From assembly GCF_014699005.1 (NCBI RefSeq), contig NZ_JACWZY010000020.1, positions 97,590 through 161,589 on the forward strand: a DNA stretch of 64,000 nt. The letters are read 5' to 3'. The notes beneath the pieces were generated by a model. That model was not told the DNA's origin and searched no databases. It was given only the letters and a program-made list of their open reading frames with translations. This document shows, in pieces, positions 43,425-50,964 of the stretch. The position numbers were made by a program, and so were the translations under genes. Each line of letters starts with the position of its first letter. Position 1 is the stretch's first letter. Origin of the DNA: Spirosoma profusum. GTDB lineage: Bacteria; Bacteroidota; Bacteroidia; Cytophagales; Spirosomataceae.

Positions 43425-44552
43425 CTATCGGAACAGCAGTGGCGCGAGGTCGGTCAGGTTTCTGCGCCACACCATGAATGTGTGACCGCCTGGCGTATTC
43501 ACTTCTTTGAAATTTACCTTTTTTGCCGTCAGGTACTCTTTAAAGTTTTTGTTATTCTGAAGTAGAAAATCATCAGCTCCGCAGGAAATCCATAATAACT
43601 TTAGCTGTTTATTGGCGCTCTCATCCAGCTTTGGATAGGCTTTCGCAAAGCTATCCATCATTGCTTTTTTCTGTTCATCCGGGGAAGTTGTAGTATTGCC
43701 AGCCGAACGAGGGCCGCCGAATCCTACAGCGCTACTAAAACCACCTACATACGCAAAATGATCCAGGTTGTTCAAGCCTGTATAAAAAGCAGTACCTCCG
43801 CCCATCGATAAGCCAGCAATAGCCCGTTGAGTTCGGTCTTTGGCCGCGTTATACGTTTTTTCCAGCTGGGGTATGATCTCCTGAAGCACTTCTGCCGTGT
43901 ATTTCTCATTCCCGCCGTAGCCCAACGTATTGACCATAATCATGGGTTTGGCTTTGCCTTCTGCAATTAAATTGTCTAAAATGATATTTGCCTGCGCATT
44001 CACGATCCAGGACAAAGCGGTACCAGTAGCGCCGTGCAGCAGGAAAAATACCGGATAAGGTTCCTTACGTTTGGGGTCGTAATTTGGTGGCAGATACACA
44101 TAATAATCCCGGTCTTCGCCCATAACCACCGACCGATAGACATGGTGATCGATGATACCACGAGGCACGTCCTTGATCTCCCAACTCAGCGAAGCCGGAC
44201 CCGGCATGTGCGCCAGACTCTGCCCGTTGCATTGATAACAAGGTTTAGCAACGGGATTTGCCGGATCAGGAATGCGAAGACCATCGACGACAAATGCATA
44301 GTCATACACATCCGGTTCGAGCTTTTTGGTAAAACTCCAGACGCCCTGAGCGTCTTTGGTCATCGTTTCCTTTGAAACACCTTCGATGTCGAGGATAACT
44401 TCTTTTGCATTTGGAGCCCGTATACGGAAAGTCAATCCACCATCAGCAACTTCCGGCGATTTTATAGGCGGCATTCGGGGCACTTGAGCCATGAGCGCTG
44501 CTGGATGGAGCAGCATACAACAGAAAAGCAGTAGCCGATTTCGTAGATTCAT
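43425..44552 (-). CDS. Exported esterase of the esterase D/feruloyl-esterase type with N-terminal E-set domain
   Basis: 375 residues from ATG 44552; signal peptide RNRLLLFCCMLLHPAALMAQ. Residues about 30-125 form a CBM48/E-set sandwich (LTFRIRAPNAKEVILDIEG, YDYAFVVDGLRIPDPANP). The catalytic domain has RDYYVYLPPNYDPKRKEPYPV, oxyanion FLLHGATGTALSW, nucleophile AIAGLSMGGGTAFY and the late His in NTPGGHTFMVWRRNL. This matches XynZ/Fae-type or IroE-like hydrolases acting on sugar esters or siderophores. Substrate unknown; no sugar-uptake genes adjoin. Confidence 0.88.
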   Translation of the reverse strand: MNLRNRLLLFCCMLLHPAALMAQVPRMPPIKSPEVADGGLTFRIRAPNAKEVILDIEGVSKETMTKDAQGVWSFTKKLEPDVYDYAFVVDGLRIPDPANPVAKPCYQCNGQSLAHMPGPASLSWEIKDVPRGIIDHHVYRSVVMGEDRDYYVYLPPNYDPKRKEPYPVFFLLHGATGTALSWIVNAQANIILDNLIAEGKAKPMIMVNTLGYGGNEKYTAEVLQEIIPQLEKTYNAAKDRTQRAIAGLSMGGGTAFYTGLNNLDHFAYVGGFSSAVGFGGPRSAGNTTTSPDEQKKAMMDSFAKAYPKLDESANKQLKLLWISCGADDFLLQNNKNFKEYLTAKKVNFKEVNTPGGHTFMVWRRNLTDLAPLLFR

Positions 44553-44620
44553 ACGATTCGTAGAGAAAGGGTTTAGCAAAACGCTTCGAATCTACCACGC
44601 ATTTCGCTCATTCCGTATTT

Positions 44621-44770
44621 TTTACACAAAGACTTTTGGACCTGTAAAACTTGTCGTATCGAGATTACTTTTATCTACCGTTCTTTTAGTAAAACTAACC
44701 TTGTGTAAAGCAAAATGGCCTTGTTATAAACTCACACTCTAGGACTGTTCAGAGGCTGGTAGTTTTACAG
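44621..44770. promoter_or_regulatory. Cluster of TGTAAA-type half-sites
   Basis: In the gap between divergent esterase and lipoprotein genes: TTTACACAA (44621-44629), CTGTAAAACT (44642-44651), TAGTAAAACTA (about 44688), TTGTGTAAA (44701-44709) and AGTTTTACAG (44761-44770). The outer pairs are exact reverse complements. May be binding sites of one regulator. Confidence 0.35.
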
Positions 44771-44802
44771 ACCTAATAACGGGTGAAACAATAACAAATC
44801 GT

Positions 44803-45267
44803 ATGAAAATCAGACGTAAAGTCTTTGTAATGGGGCTATTACTGGCAGTTTCTACTGCATTAAGCAGTTGTAATTCCGAACAAGATCAGGTGGGGCCAAG
44901 TCTTAACAAGGAGTTGATAAGCGAAGGAAAATGGAAAGTAAACGCGATCCAGGTTCAGAATGCCAATAGTGGATCTGGGCAAAATCATCCAACGTATTCC
45001 ATTAATTATTCGGTTGTGTTTTCGCCCACAGGTGAAATCGTTTGTGATACGCCTGGCAAAAGCGCCTTACCAACCGATAAACGGTTTGGCTTGGACAGTC
45101 AATGGAAACTGGATGGAGATCAGCTTGTTGTTACCAAAAAATCTACGAGCGAAAAAACGGGTTTTGCAGCAAATTTAGATGCTGGTGTGGTGCTAAAACT
45201 TCGTTTTCCGTATGGAAAAATAAAAGAAGGCGACTATTCGTATACACTGGTTCTAACCCGTCCTTAA
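44803..45267 (+). CDS. Lipocalin-like lipoprotein
   Basis: 154 residues. Lipobox ALSSC. The mature domain has GKWKVNAIQVQN, YSVVFSPTGEIVCDTPG, DSQWKLDGDQLVVTKKS and a final strand YSYTLVLTRP, the pattern of the Bacteroidota lipocalin-like/DUF4923-type domain (GKWxxxxxx..W.l.gd.l.i). Lipid-anchored; ligand unknown. Confidence 0.7.
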   Translation: MKIRRKVFVMGLLLAVSTALSSCNSEQDQVGPSLNKELISEGKWKVNAIQVQNANSGSGQNHPTYSINYSVVFSPTGEIVCDTPGKSALPTDKRFGLDSQWKLDGDQLVVTKKSTSEKTGFAANLDAGVVLKLRFPYGKIKEGDYSYTLVLTRP

Positions 45268-45291
45268 GGGAAACGTAGTGTATACATTGAA

Positions 45292-45350
45292 CGTTAGGTT
45301 TGTAGCCTGGACGGCTCCCGGACGTGGCCCTCCAGGCTACAAACCTAACG
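45292..45350. repeat. Inverted repeat with GTAGCCTGGA arms
   Basis: Perfect 20-bp arms (45292-45311 and 45331-45350), CGTTAGGTTTGTAGCCTGGA, around a 19-bp centre. The right arm contains the blaR1 stop codon and its last two codons. Confidence 0.85.
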
Positions 45351-47351
45351 GCTTAGATCTTCTTTATCTATAATTATCCCCTTGCCGTACATCTTGCCAG
45401 GTCCGTAATACAAGCCATAGTTTGGCGCAATACCATACTGTTCTTTCAGCCTTTTTTGTAAAACATCGGGCTGTTTTTGTCCATTCACAATGAGTTCATC
45501 TGTACTTAGGCCAAACCAATCAACTGACGTAGCGTCAGGAACAACTTTTTCGGCTACTAGTGCGGCTATAACCCCGCGTACTCGTTCCTGATCGTAGCTG
45601 ATATTAGGTGGCTCAGGCAGTTTTTTCTTCGGCTGGATTTGTTGGTGAGCAATGAGATCAGTTTTGACTTCAAAAGACTTTTTCTTCGTATCCAGTTGCC
45701 ATTCTTTTTTTACAAATTCGGCCTGACGAAGCTTTTTCCCTTCGGCCAGATGCGGCCAATCTTTAGACGGCATTGCCCCAGGATTTTGCTGTTTCAGACG
45801 GTCTAATTTAGTCTGTCGCGCTTCTTTTTCACGTAGCAGAAATTGCGCACGCTCGGCTTTTATTTGAGCGAACCTCCGATCTGACAATTCCTGCTTTTGC
45901 TGCCGTTTTCTGGCAAATGCCTGGTCAATCTGACGTAGCAGGCCATAGTATTCAGGCAAATCCGTTGAGGCAATTGCTACGTCGTTTACGTCAAGTGCAA
46001 TGAGCTGATCATTCGCAATTTTCAGGTGGTACCGGTTTCCTTTATCATCCTTCACCCTCATCTCCCGATTAGCCATATCTGCATTTGTCCGCTCAAAAAG
46101 AATTTGAGTGAAATTCAGGTTGCTATCGATTTTAATTACTGATTTCGCACTGATAACGGGAAGCGTATCTGCCTCTAAATTTTCAGGCTGGAAGGACATT
46201 CGCAATGAAGCCGCCCTTACGTTAGCACGATTAGGCTTAGCTAAATCTTTTTTCTTAGCTATGTGTTCGCTCTTCATTTTAAGCTGTGTAGACTTTTTTC
46301 GAATGTCAGCCGTGTTACGTGGGACAAAGGCAGATGCCAGAAGAATCACCAATCCTGACAAAAGCACGAGTTTTTCGGCCACGCTTAATCGCTTGTTTTC
46401 CTGAGTAACCATCCGCCGGAGTCGATCGATGAGTTGCTGGTTGCGAAAACCCAGCGACATAGCGAAGCTTGCAGTAGGCTGAGGAGATTCCTGAAAAGCA
46501 AGCAGCGCTTCCAGGTAATTACTTTTGCGCGACGTTCTAGCCAACACGATATCATCGCAGCAGATTTCCCGTTCTTCGCGAATCAGTGCCGATAGCCACA
46601 ATAAGCCCGGATTGAAAAAGAATACCGCTTCGACCAGGCTCTGAAGCAGATTCATCAGGTAATCTCTACGCCAGACATGCGCCAGTTCATGCCAGAGAAT
46701 TGTATCAAGTTGCTCAACAGGCAGTTGAAAAAACAGTCCAACTGGCACCAGAATAACGGGTTTCAGCATGCCAACGGTAACCGGTACTTTTACTAACGGC
46801 GATTGCAATACAGACACCGACTGACGAATGCCCAACTGCTGGCTAAATAATTGTACCTTCTGCTGCCATTCATCATCGGCCGCAGAGATTCGATGCGTAC
46901 GAATCCGACGAATATAGACCAGCCCACTGATTAGTTTCAGACTTTTCAGGGCAAAAAACAACAACCAGGCGGCAAAAATCCATTGGGCATTGTAATTGAT
47001 GGTTCGAACGAATTGGTTGATAAAGGACGTACCGCGTTTAGCCAAAGCGGCTCTTTTCACCAACGTAGCACTCATTGTTGACGTAACTTTTGGTACAATC
47101 CTAGCGGCAGTCCTGTTCGACGTAGCATTAGCCAACTGATAATAAACGTATCCCGTCAACAGTACGAACAGCAGCAGGCAACCACACAAGAGCTGATACC
47201 GCAGGTGTGACGAGGTCTTTTGCGTGAGAATCATGACTAATCCGGCCAGGGCAGCCACCAGCAACCCAATCCAGAGCGAGTGAATGAGTGCCCAGCAGAT
47301 TGCTTTGACCTGCGGCTCAGAAATCCAGCGAGTTAAAAACGTTACGTCCAT
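45345..47351 (-). CDS. blaR1: BlaR1-type M56 membrane metallopeptidase
   Basis: 668 residues. Four N-terminal membrane helices with the zinc site ILWHELAHVWRRDY (HExxH) and EEREICCDD, the M56 signature. After about residue 330 it becomes a periplasmic, Lys/Gln/Arg-rich region with coiled coil and a final globular part (VDWFGLSTDELIVNG, QYGIAPNYGLYYGPG). No penicillin-binding transpeptidase domain (no SxxK-SxN-KTG set) is visible, so it is not the classic beta-lactam sensor. Signal-driven cleavage of BlaI is the family role. It ends inside a repeat and follows blaI by 6 bp. Confidence 0.9.
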   Translation of the reverse strand: MDVTFLTRWISEPQVKAICWALIHSLWIGLLVAALAGLVMILTQKTSSHLRYQLLCGCLLLFVLLTGYVYYQLANATSNRTAARIVPKVTSTMSATLVKRAALAKRGTSFINQFVRTINYNAQWIFAAWLLFFALKSLKLISGLVYIRRIRTHRISAADDEWQQKVQLFSQQLGIRQSVSVLQSPLVKVPVTVGMLKPVILVPVGLFFQLPVEQLDTILWHELAHVWRRDYLMNLLQSLVEAVFFFNPGLLWLSALIREEREICCDDIVLARTSRKSNYLEALLAFQESPQPTASFAMSLGFRNQQLIDRLRRMVTQENKRLSVAEKLVLLSGLVILLASAFVPRNTADIRKKSTQLKMKSEHIAKKKDLAKPNRANVRAASLRMSFQPENLEADTLPVISAKSVIKIDSNLNFTQILFERTNADMANREMRVKDDKGNRYHLKIANDQLIALDVNDVAIASTDLPEYYGLLRQIDQAFARKRQQKQELSDRRFAQIKAERAQFLLREKEARQTKLDRLKQQNPGAMPSKDWPHLAEGKKLRQAEFVKKEWQLDTKKKSFEVKTDLIAHQQIQPKKKLPEPPNISYDQERVRGVIAALVAEKVVPDATSVDWFGLSTDELIVNGQKQPDVLQKRLKEQYGIAPNYGLYYGPGKMYGKGIIIDKEDLSR

Positions 47352-47357
47352 GTTGTT

Positions 47358-47765
47358 CTAGTGTTTGTTGTCGTCGATTTTCTTAATGAGTTCCCGGAAA
47401 GTTTCCATATCGGCGGGGTCAATTTTCTTATTGCCCAGCAACTGCATCATCAGGCTTCCTGCCGAGCCGTTGAACAACGTATCAACCACCTTATCGAGCA
47501 GAAATCCCTTCGTTTTCGATTCTTCTACAGCAGCCCAGTAAATGTGTTTCTGCTGGCTTTCATCCTTTTTCAGCAACCTTTTCTCAACCATAATCTGCAT
47601 CAGTTTCAGCGTCGACATATAAATGACCTGCCGCGTATGCTGGTTGAGGTGATCGTTCACGAACCGGGCCGTCGATGGACCAAATTCCCAGAAGATCTGT
47701 AGTATCTCCAGCTCCGATTTTGTTGGTTCAGAGGGCGTGCTATTTGGGTCTTTATTCTCTTTCAT
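47358..47765 (-). CDS. blaI: BlaI/MecI-family repressor
   Basis: 135 residues. Winged helix with LEILQIFWEFGPSTARFVNDHLN, YMSTLKLMQIMVEKRLLKK, YWAAV, then a C-terminal dimerisation helix, full BlaI length. It should bind the palindromes just upstream and block its own transcription and that of the divergent serine hydrolase until cleaved through BlaR1. Confidence 0.93.
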   Translation of the reverse strand: MKENKDPNSTPSEPTKSELEILQIFWEFGPSTARFVNDHLNQHTRQVIYMSTLKLMQIMVEKRLLKKDESQQKHIYWAAVEESKTKGFLLDKVVDTLFNGSAGSLMMQLLGNKKIDPADMETFRELIKKIDDNKH

Positions 47766-47773
47766 GGCTCAAA

Positions 47774-47886
47774 TGTAAGAAAGTTTTCTTACAAAACTAA
47801 GAATTGTTTCTTATTTCAATAAATATTTCCTAACCTTGCCACAAGATTTGGGAATCAGCTGCTTAAAAGTAAGAATTTTTTCTTAC
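47774..47886. promoter_or_regulatory. Three BlaI-type operators
   Basis: TGTAAGAAAGTTTTCTTACA (47774-47793, perfect 9-bp arms), TAAGAATTGTTTCTTA (47798-47813, imperfect, degraded) and GTAAGAATTTTTTCTTAC (47869-47886, perfect 7-bp arms). Centres of the first two are 22 bp apart, two helical turns. They fill the region between divergent blaI and the serine hydrolase. Confidence 0.8.
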
Positions 47887-47944
47887 ATATACGTGTCTGA
47901 TACACCTTTAAACGCATTAAATCGATTCAAACGGACCAATTATC

Positions 47945-49483
47945 ATGACAACAAAAACAGTATTCCAGCACCTGCTGCTCTTTCTGAATTTTTCTGCATT
48001 AACTGTATTTGCCCAAACTGCTACATTAACGCCCCAATCAAAAATCGCCCGGATTGATTCGTTTCTAACAGTGTTAACTCAATATCATTTATTCAATGGA
48101 AGCATTCTCGTTGCCGAGAAAGGTCAGATTATTTACCAGAAATCGGCTGGGTTCGCTGATTCCAGACGACGTATTTCTAATAGCGATACCACGCATTTCA
48201 ACCTGGCTTCTCTATCTAAACCGTTTACAGCGATTGCAGTCTTGCAACTGGTCCAGAAAGGGAAACTTAAACTTGATGATACGTTCGCAACACACTTCCC
48301 GGATTTTCCCTACTCAACAGTTACCATTCGCCATTTACTGACGCACACCTCCGGCCTGCCGGATCTGGAACGGCAGGAAGACAAGTACATAAGCGAACAT
48401 CCTGATGAACTCCTCAGCGCCCAAACGCTGTATGCACATCTGCTTGAACAGAAAAAATCGCTCAATGGGGAGCCCGGCGACGGCTGGCGCTATAACAATA
48501 TGAATTATATCTTACTGGCAAGGCTGGTAGAAAGGGTAAGTCAGACGTCGTTTGCGGATTACATGAAGAAGTACGTGTTTTTGCCAGCGGGTATGTTAAC
48601 CAGCTACGTTCGCCAGGCGAAAATGCCCAATACACCCCGTTATACTCGTCCTGCGTCTTATTTTACTACGTATCACAATGTCGATTCGCTGGACCATCGT
48701 ACCTATTATACGTATTACAATCTGGGTAGTGTTGCTGGTCCTGGAAATATCATCAGCACCCTTCAGGAATTATGGAAATTCGACCGGGCTTTGAATTCTG
48801 GGAAGTTACTTAATCAGTCCCTACTTGAAGCCGCTTTTACGCCAGTAACCTTAAACAACGGGAAAGTTTATCGAGCAGGAGCCAGCACGCGTTCGTATGG
48901 TCTGGGCTGGACGGTTTATCATAGTAAGACGGAGCCTACGCAAAACTTTGTTTTTCATGACGGCCATATCGTTGGCTTAACCACGTTTCTGCACCGAAAT
49001 CTGACGGCCGACCAAACCATTATTTTTTACGACAATACTGATAATAATCCAATTCAGGTGATGGTTTCAGTTTCCAACATTCTGAACGGTACGTCTCCTC
49101 TGAAAATTCAGATGAAGCAGTCGTTAGTGCGGGTTTACGGGGAAGCGTTGGTGAAGAAAGGGTCTGATTATGCGGCCACTACGTTCAATACGTTGAAAGA
49201 TGATACAACGAATTACTACGTCGATGAACTGGAAATGAACCGGCTTGGATTTGACCTTTTAAGTGCGCCCATACCCAACCATATCACACTTTCGCTGGAA
49301 GCTTTTAAGCTCAATACATTACTCTACCCAAAAAGCGGCAATACGTATGACAGTTATGCGATAGCACTGGAAAAAGATGGTAAAAAAGAGGAAGCCATTG
49401 CGATGTATCGAAAGTCAATTGTTTTATGGCCGGGAAACGAAGACGGAAAGCGGGCCCTTCAGAAATTGCTCGATCAGAAGTAA
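47945..49483 (+). CDS. Serine hydrolase (beta-lactamase class C / PBP-like) with C-terminal TPR
   Basis: 512 residues. Signal peptide ending VFAQ. Class C-type catalytic motifs: SLSKPFT (SxxK) and the Tyr motif in WRYNNMNY (YxN); the late HDGHIVGLTT stands where KTG or HxG is expected. GMLTSYVRQAK and GWTVYHSK fit the beta-lactamase/D-aminopeptidase-type esterase fold. A TPR-like hairpin closes the protein (GNTYDSYAIALEKDGKKEEAIA). Exported. It is transcribed away from blaI across three operators, so it is the probable target of the BlaI-BlaR1 pair. Confidence 0.9.
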   Translation: MTTKTVFQHLLLFLNFSALTVFAQTATLTPQSKIARIDSFLTVLTQYHLFNGSILVAEKGQIIYQKSAGFADSRRRISNSDTTHFNLASLSKPFTAIAVLQLVQKGKLKLDDTFATHFPDFPYSTVTIRHLLTHTSGLPDLERQEDKYISEHPDELLSAQTLYAHLLEQKKSLNGEPGDGWRYNNMNYILLARLVERVSQTSFADYMKKYVFLPAGMLTSYVRQAKMPNTPRYTRPASYFTTYHNVDSLDHRTYYTYYNLGSVAGPGNIISTLQELWKFDRALNSGKLLNQSLLEAAFTPVTLNNGKVYRAGASTRSYGLGWTVYHSKTEPTQNFVFHDGHIVGLTTFLHRNLTADQTIIFYDNTDNNPIQVMVSVSNILNGTSPLKIQMKQSLVRVYGEALVKKGSDYAATTFNTLKDDTTNYYVDELEMNRLGFDLLSAPIPNHITLSLEAFKLNTLLYPKSGNTYDSYAIALEKDGKKEEAIAMYRKSIVLWPGNEDGKRALQKLLDQK

Positions 49484-49530
49484 TACTCACCCAGAAGCCA
49501 GTTCCCTATTAATCAGCGTTTTGGCTAAGT

Positions 49531-49624
49531 ATTTTTGTCATCCTGTCGAAGGAAGGATCTTAAATTCTCCCTGCCAGAGCGTTAGGAATCTGTAAGATCC
49601 TTCCTTCGTCAGGACGACAAAAAT
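49531..49624. repeat. REP/MITE-like inverted repeat, copy 3
   Basis: Arms 49531-49562 and 49593-49624 match with two differences (ATTTTTGTCATCCTG start), 30-bp centre. Again lies between convergent gene ends. Confidence 0.85.
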
Positions 49625-49659
49625 GGGAAAGCATTAAGCTGTTATTTACGCTAAAAACA

Positions 49660-49690
49660 CCAAAAGCCGGACGTAGTGTCCGGCTTTTGG
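49660..49690. terminator. Hairpin terminator
   Basis: CCAAAAGCCGGAC (49660-49672) and GTCCGGCTTTTGG (49678-49690) pair perfectly. Serves the minus-strand coiled-coil gene. Confidence 0.8.
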
Positions 49691-49707
49691 TTATAGAGGA
49701 GGTATTA

Positions 49708-50010
49708 TTATCGAGTTGCGTCAATAGCTGCTGCGGCTTCGATGGCTTCAATAGCTGAGCGATTTTTCTCGCCATATTCATCGCGTTTGCTTTCGAAATA
49801 GGCAAAGATTTCAGTGATGGCGTCATTGTTCTCCGCGATTTTGGAGTGCATATCGCCTAAATCTTTTTCCAGTCGTCGGTCATTCAGACCGTTCATATTG
49901 TCTACCTCAATCTGGCTGATTTTCGTGATTAAAGCGGTTTGGCTGTTTTGTAGATCCTCAAGTTCCCGAACCACTTTATTCATTAATTCGAGCTTCTGTA
50001 GTTTATCCAT
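49708..50010 (-). CDS. Coiled-coil protein of unknown function
   Basis: 100 residues, nearly all helix and strongly charged, with Leu/Ile heptads through LELMNKVVRELEDLQNSQTALI. Ends in an Ala-rich tail (IEAIEAAAAIDATR). No signal peptide. No family recognised. Confidence 0.6.
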   Translation of the reverse strand: MDKLQKLELMNKVVRELEDLQNSQTALITKISQIEVDNMNGLNDRRLEKDLGDMHSKIAENNDAITEIFAYFESKRDEYGEKNRSAIEAIEAAAAIDATR

Positions 50011-50059
50011 GATGGTTCTCTTTTGTTGAGTATTATTTTATTAACTCGCTATTGTTCGA

Positions 50060-50075
50060 AAGGTTTGTTAACCTT
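50060..50075 (+). promoter_or_regulatory. Short palindrome upstream of the YhhN gene
   Basis: AAGGTTTGTTAACCTT (6-bp arms). A closely similar string, GGTTTACTAACCTTAACC, lies at 50902-50919 before katG. Confidence 0.3.
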
Positions 50076-50102
50076 ACCGAAAAACAAGTTTCTGACTGAC
50101 CC

Positions 50103-50813
50103 ATGGCGAGGCAAACCCCTCTATTTTTTACGTTCACCTTTGCGACTGTTACGTTGCTCGAAATGCTGGGCGATACGTTGTCCATCCGCTGGCTGCACTA
50201 CGTTTGCAAGCCATTGATTATGGGGTTATTACTGTATTACGTTTGGCAGCAGTTTCGATCTGCTACGTATACGGGACCGCTACGTTGGCTCATGGTCGGA
50301 ATGGGGTTTGCCTTGTTGGGCGACGTGTTTCTGATGATTCAGGAAGTTGATTTATTTGCCCTGGGTCTGGGCGCTTTTCTGGTGATGCAGATTTGCTATA
50401 GCCGGGCTTTCTGGCTGGAGATTCAGGCCAGTGGAAAGACGATACGTCCCCGCACCTTTTCGCTGACGGCCATTCCTTTTGTCTTGTATAATGGTATATT
50501 TCTGTTTCTACTCAAACCGCGTTTTTTTCTAAATCCGGATTTAAAGCCCTTGTGGTGGCCGGTCGTTGGCTACGTTTTCTGCCTGAGTCTCATGGGCGTA
50601 TTGGCTTTTCTACGTAAGGGCTTACTAGCCTATGGCTGGGTGGCAATCGGAGCCGTTCTGTTTATCTTGTCCGACTCGGCAATTGCCATCGATAAGTTCC
50701 TACTACCCATTTCAGGTGCTACGTGGTTCATCATGACGACCTACGCAATCGCACAATACCTAATTGTCATGGGAATTGTACAGCACGAATGGACAGTAGT
50801 ACAATCTGACTAG
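50103..50813 (+). CDS. YhhN-family (lysoplasmalogenase-like) membrane protein
   Basis: 236 residues, about eight membrane segments. Family motifs: YVCKPLIMGLLLYYV, MVGMGFALLGDVFLMI, LGLGAFLVMQICYSRAF, VAIGAVLFILSDSAIAIDKF and the final TTYAIAQYLIVMG. These are the YhhN/TMEM86 signatures with the conserved GDxxL and SDxxIAxxKF aspartates. TMEM86 enzymes cleave the vinyl-ether bond of lysoplasmalogen; bacterial members are less well tested. Confidence 0.88.
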   Translation: MARQTPLFFTFTFATVTLLEMLGDTLSIRWLHYVCKPLIMGLLLYYVWQQFRSATYTGPLRWLMVGMGFALLGDVFLMIQEVDLFALGLGAFLVMQICYSRAFWLEIQASGKTIRPRTFSLTAIPFVLYNGIFLFLLKPRFFLNPDLKPLWWPVVGYVFCLSLMGVLAFLRKGLLAYGWVAIGAVLFILSDSAIAIDKFLLPISGATWFIMTTYAIAQYLIVMGIVQHEWTVVQSD

Positions 50814-50848
50814 CAGGACATATAGTAATTTTCGATACGATTATCAAT

Positions 50849-50888
50849 TAAATCAATTTGATTTATCAAAATCAAGCGTTTAATCTTG
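50849..50888 (+). promoter_or_regulatory. katG promoter with palindrome over the -33 element
   Basis: TTTG (50857-50860) and TAATCTTG (50881-50888) are 20 nt apart, close to consensus. A perfect 17-nt palindrome TAAATCAATTTGATTTA (50849-50865) covers the -33 box, so a regulator bound there would block or stimulate transcription. It is not a classical PerR or OxyR box as far as I can tell. Confidence 0.6.
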
Positions 50889-50964
50889 CGTCTGTAAAAT
50901 CGGTTTACTAACCTTAACCATCTAAAAACACATTCTAGATAGGTTCTTACCAACAACTTGCACA

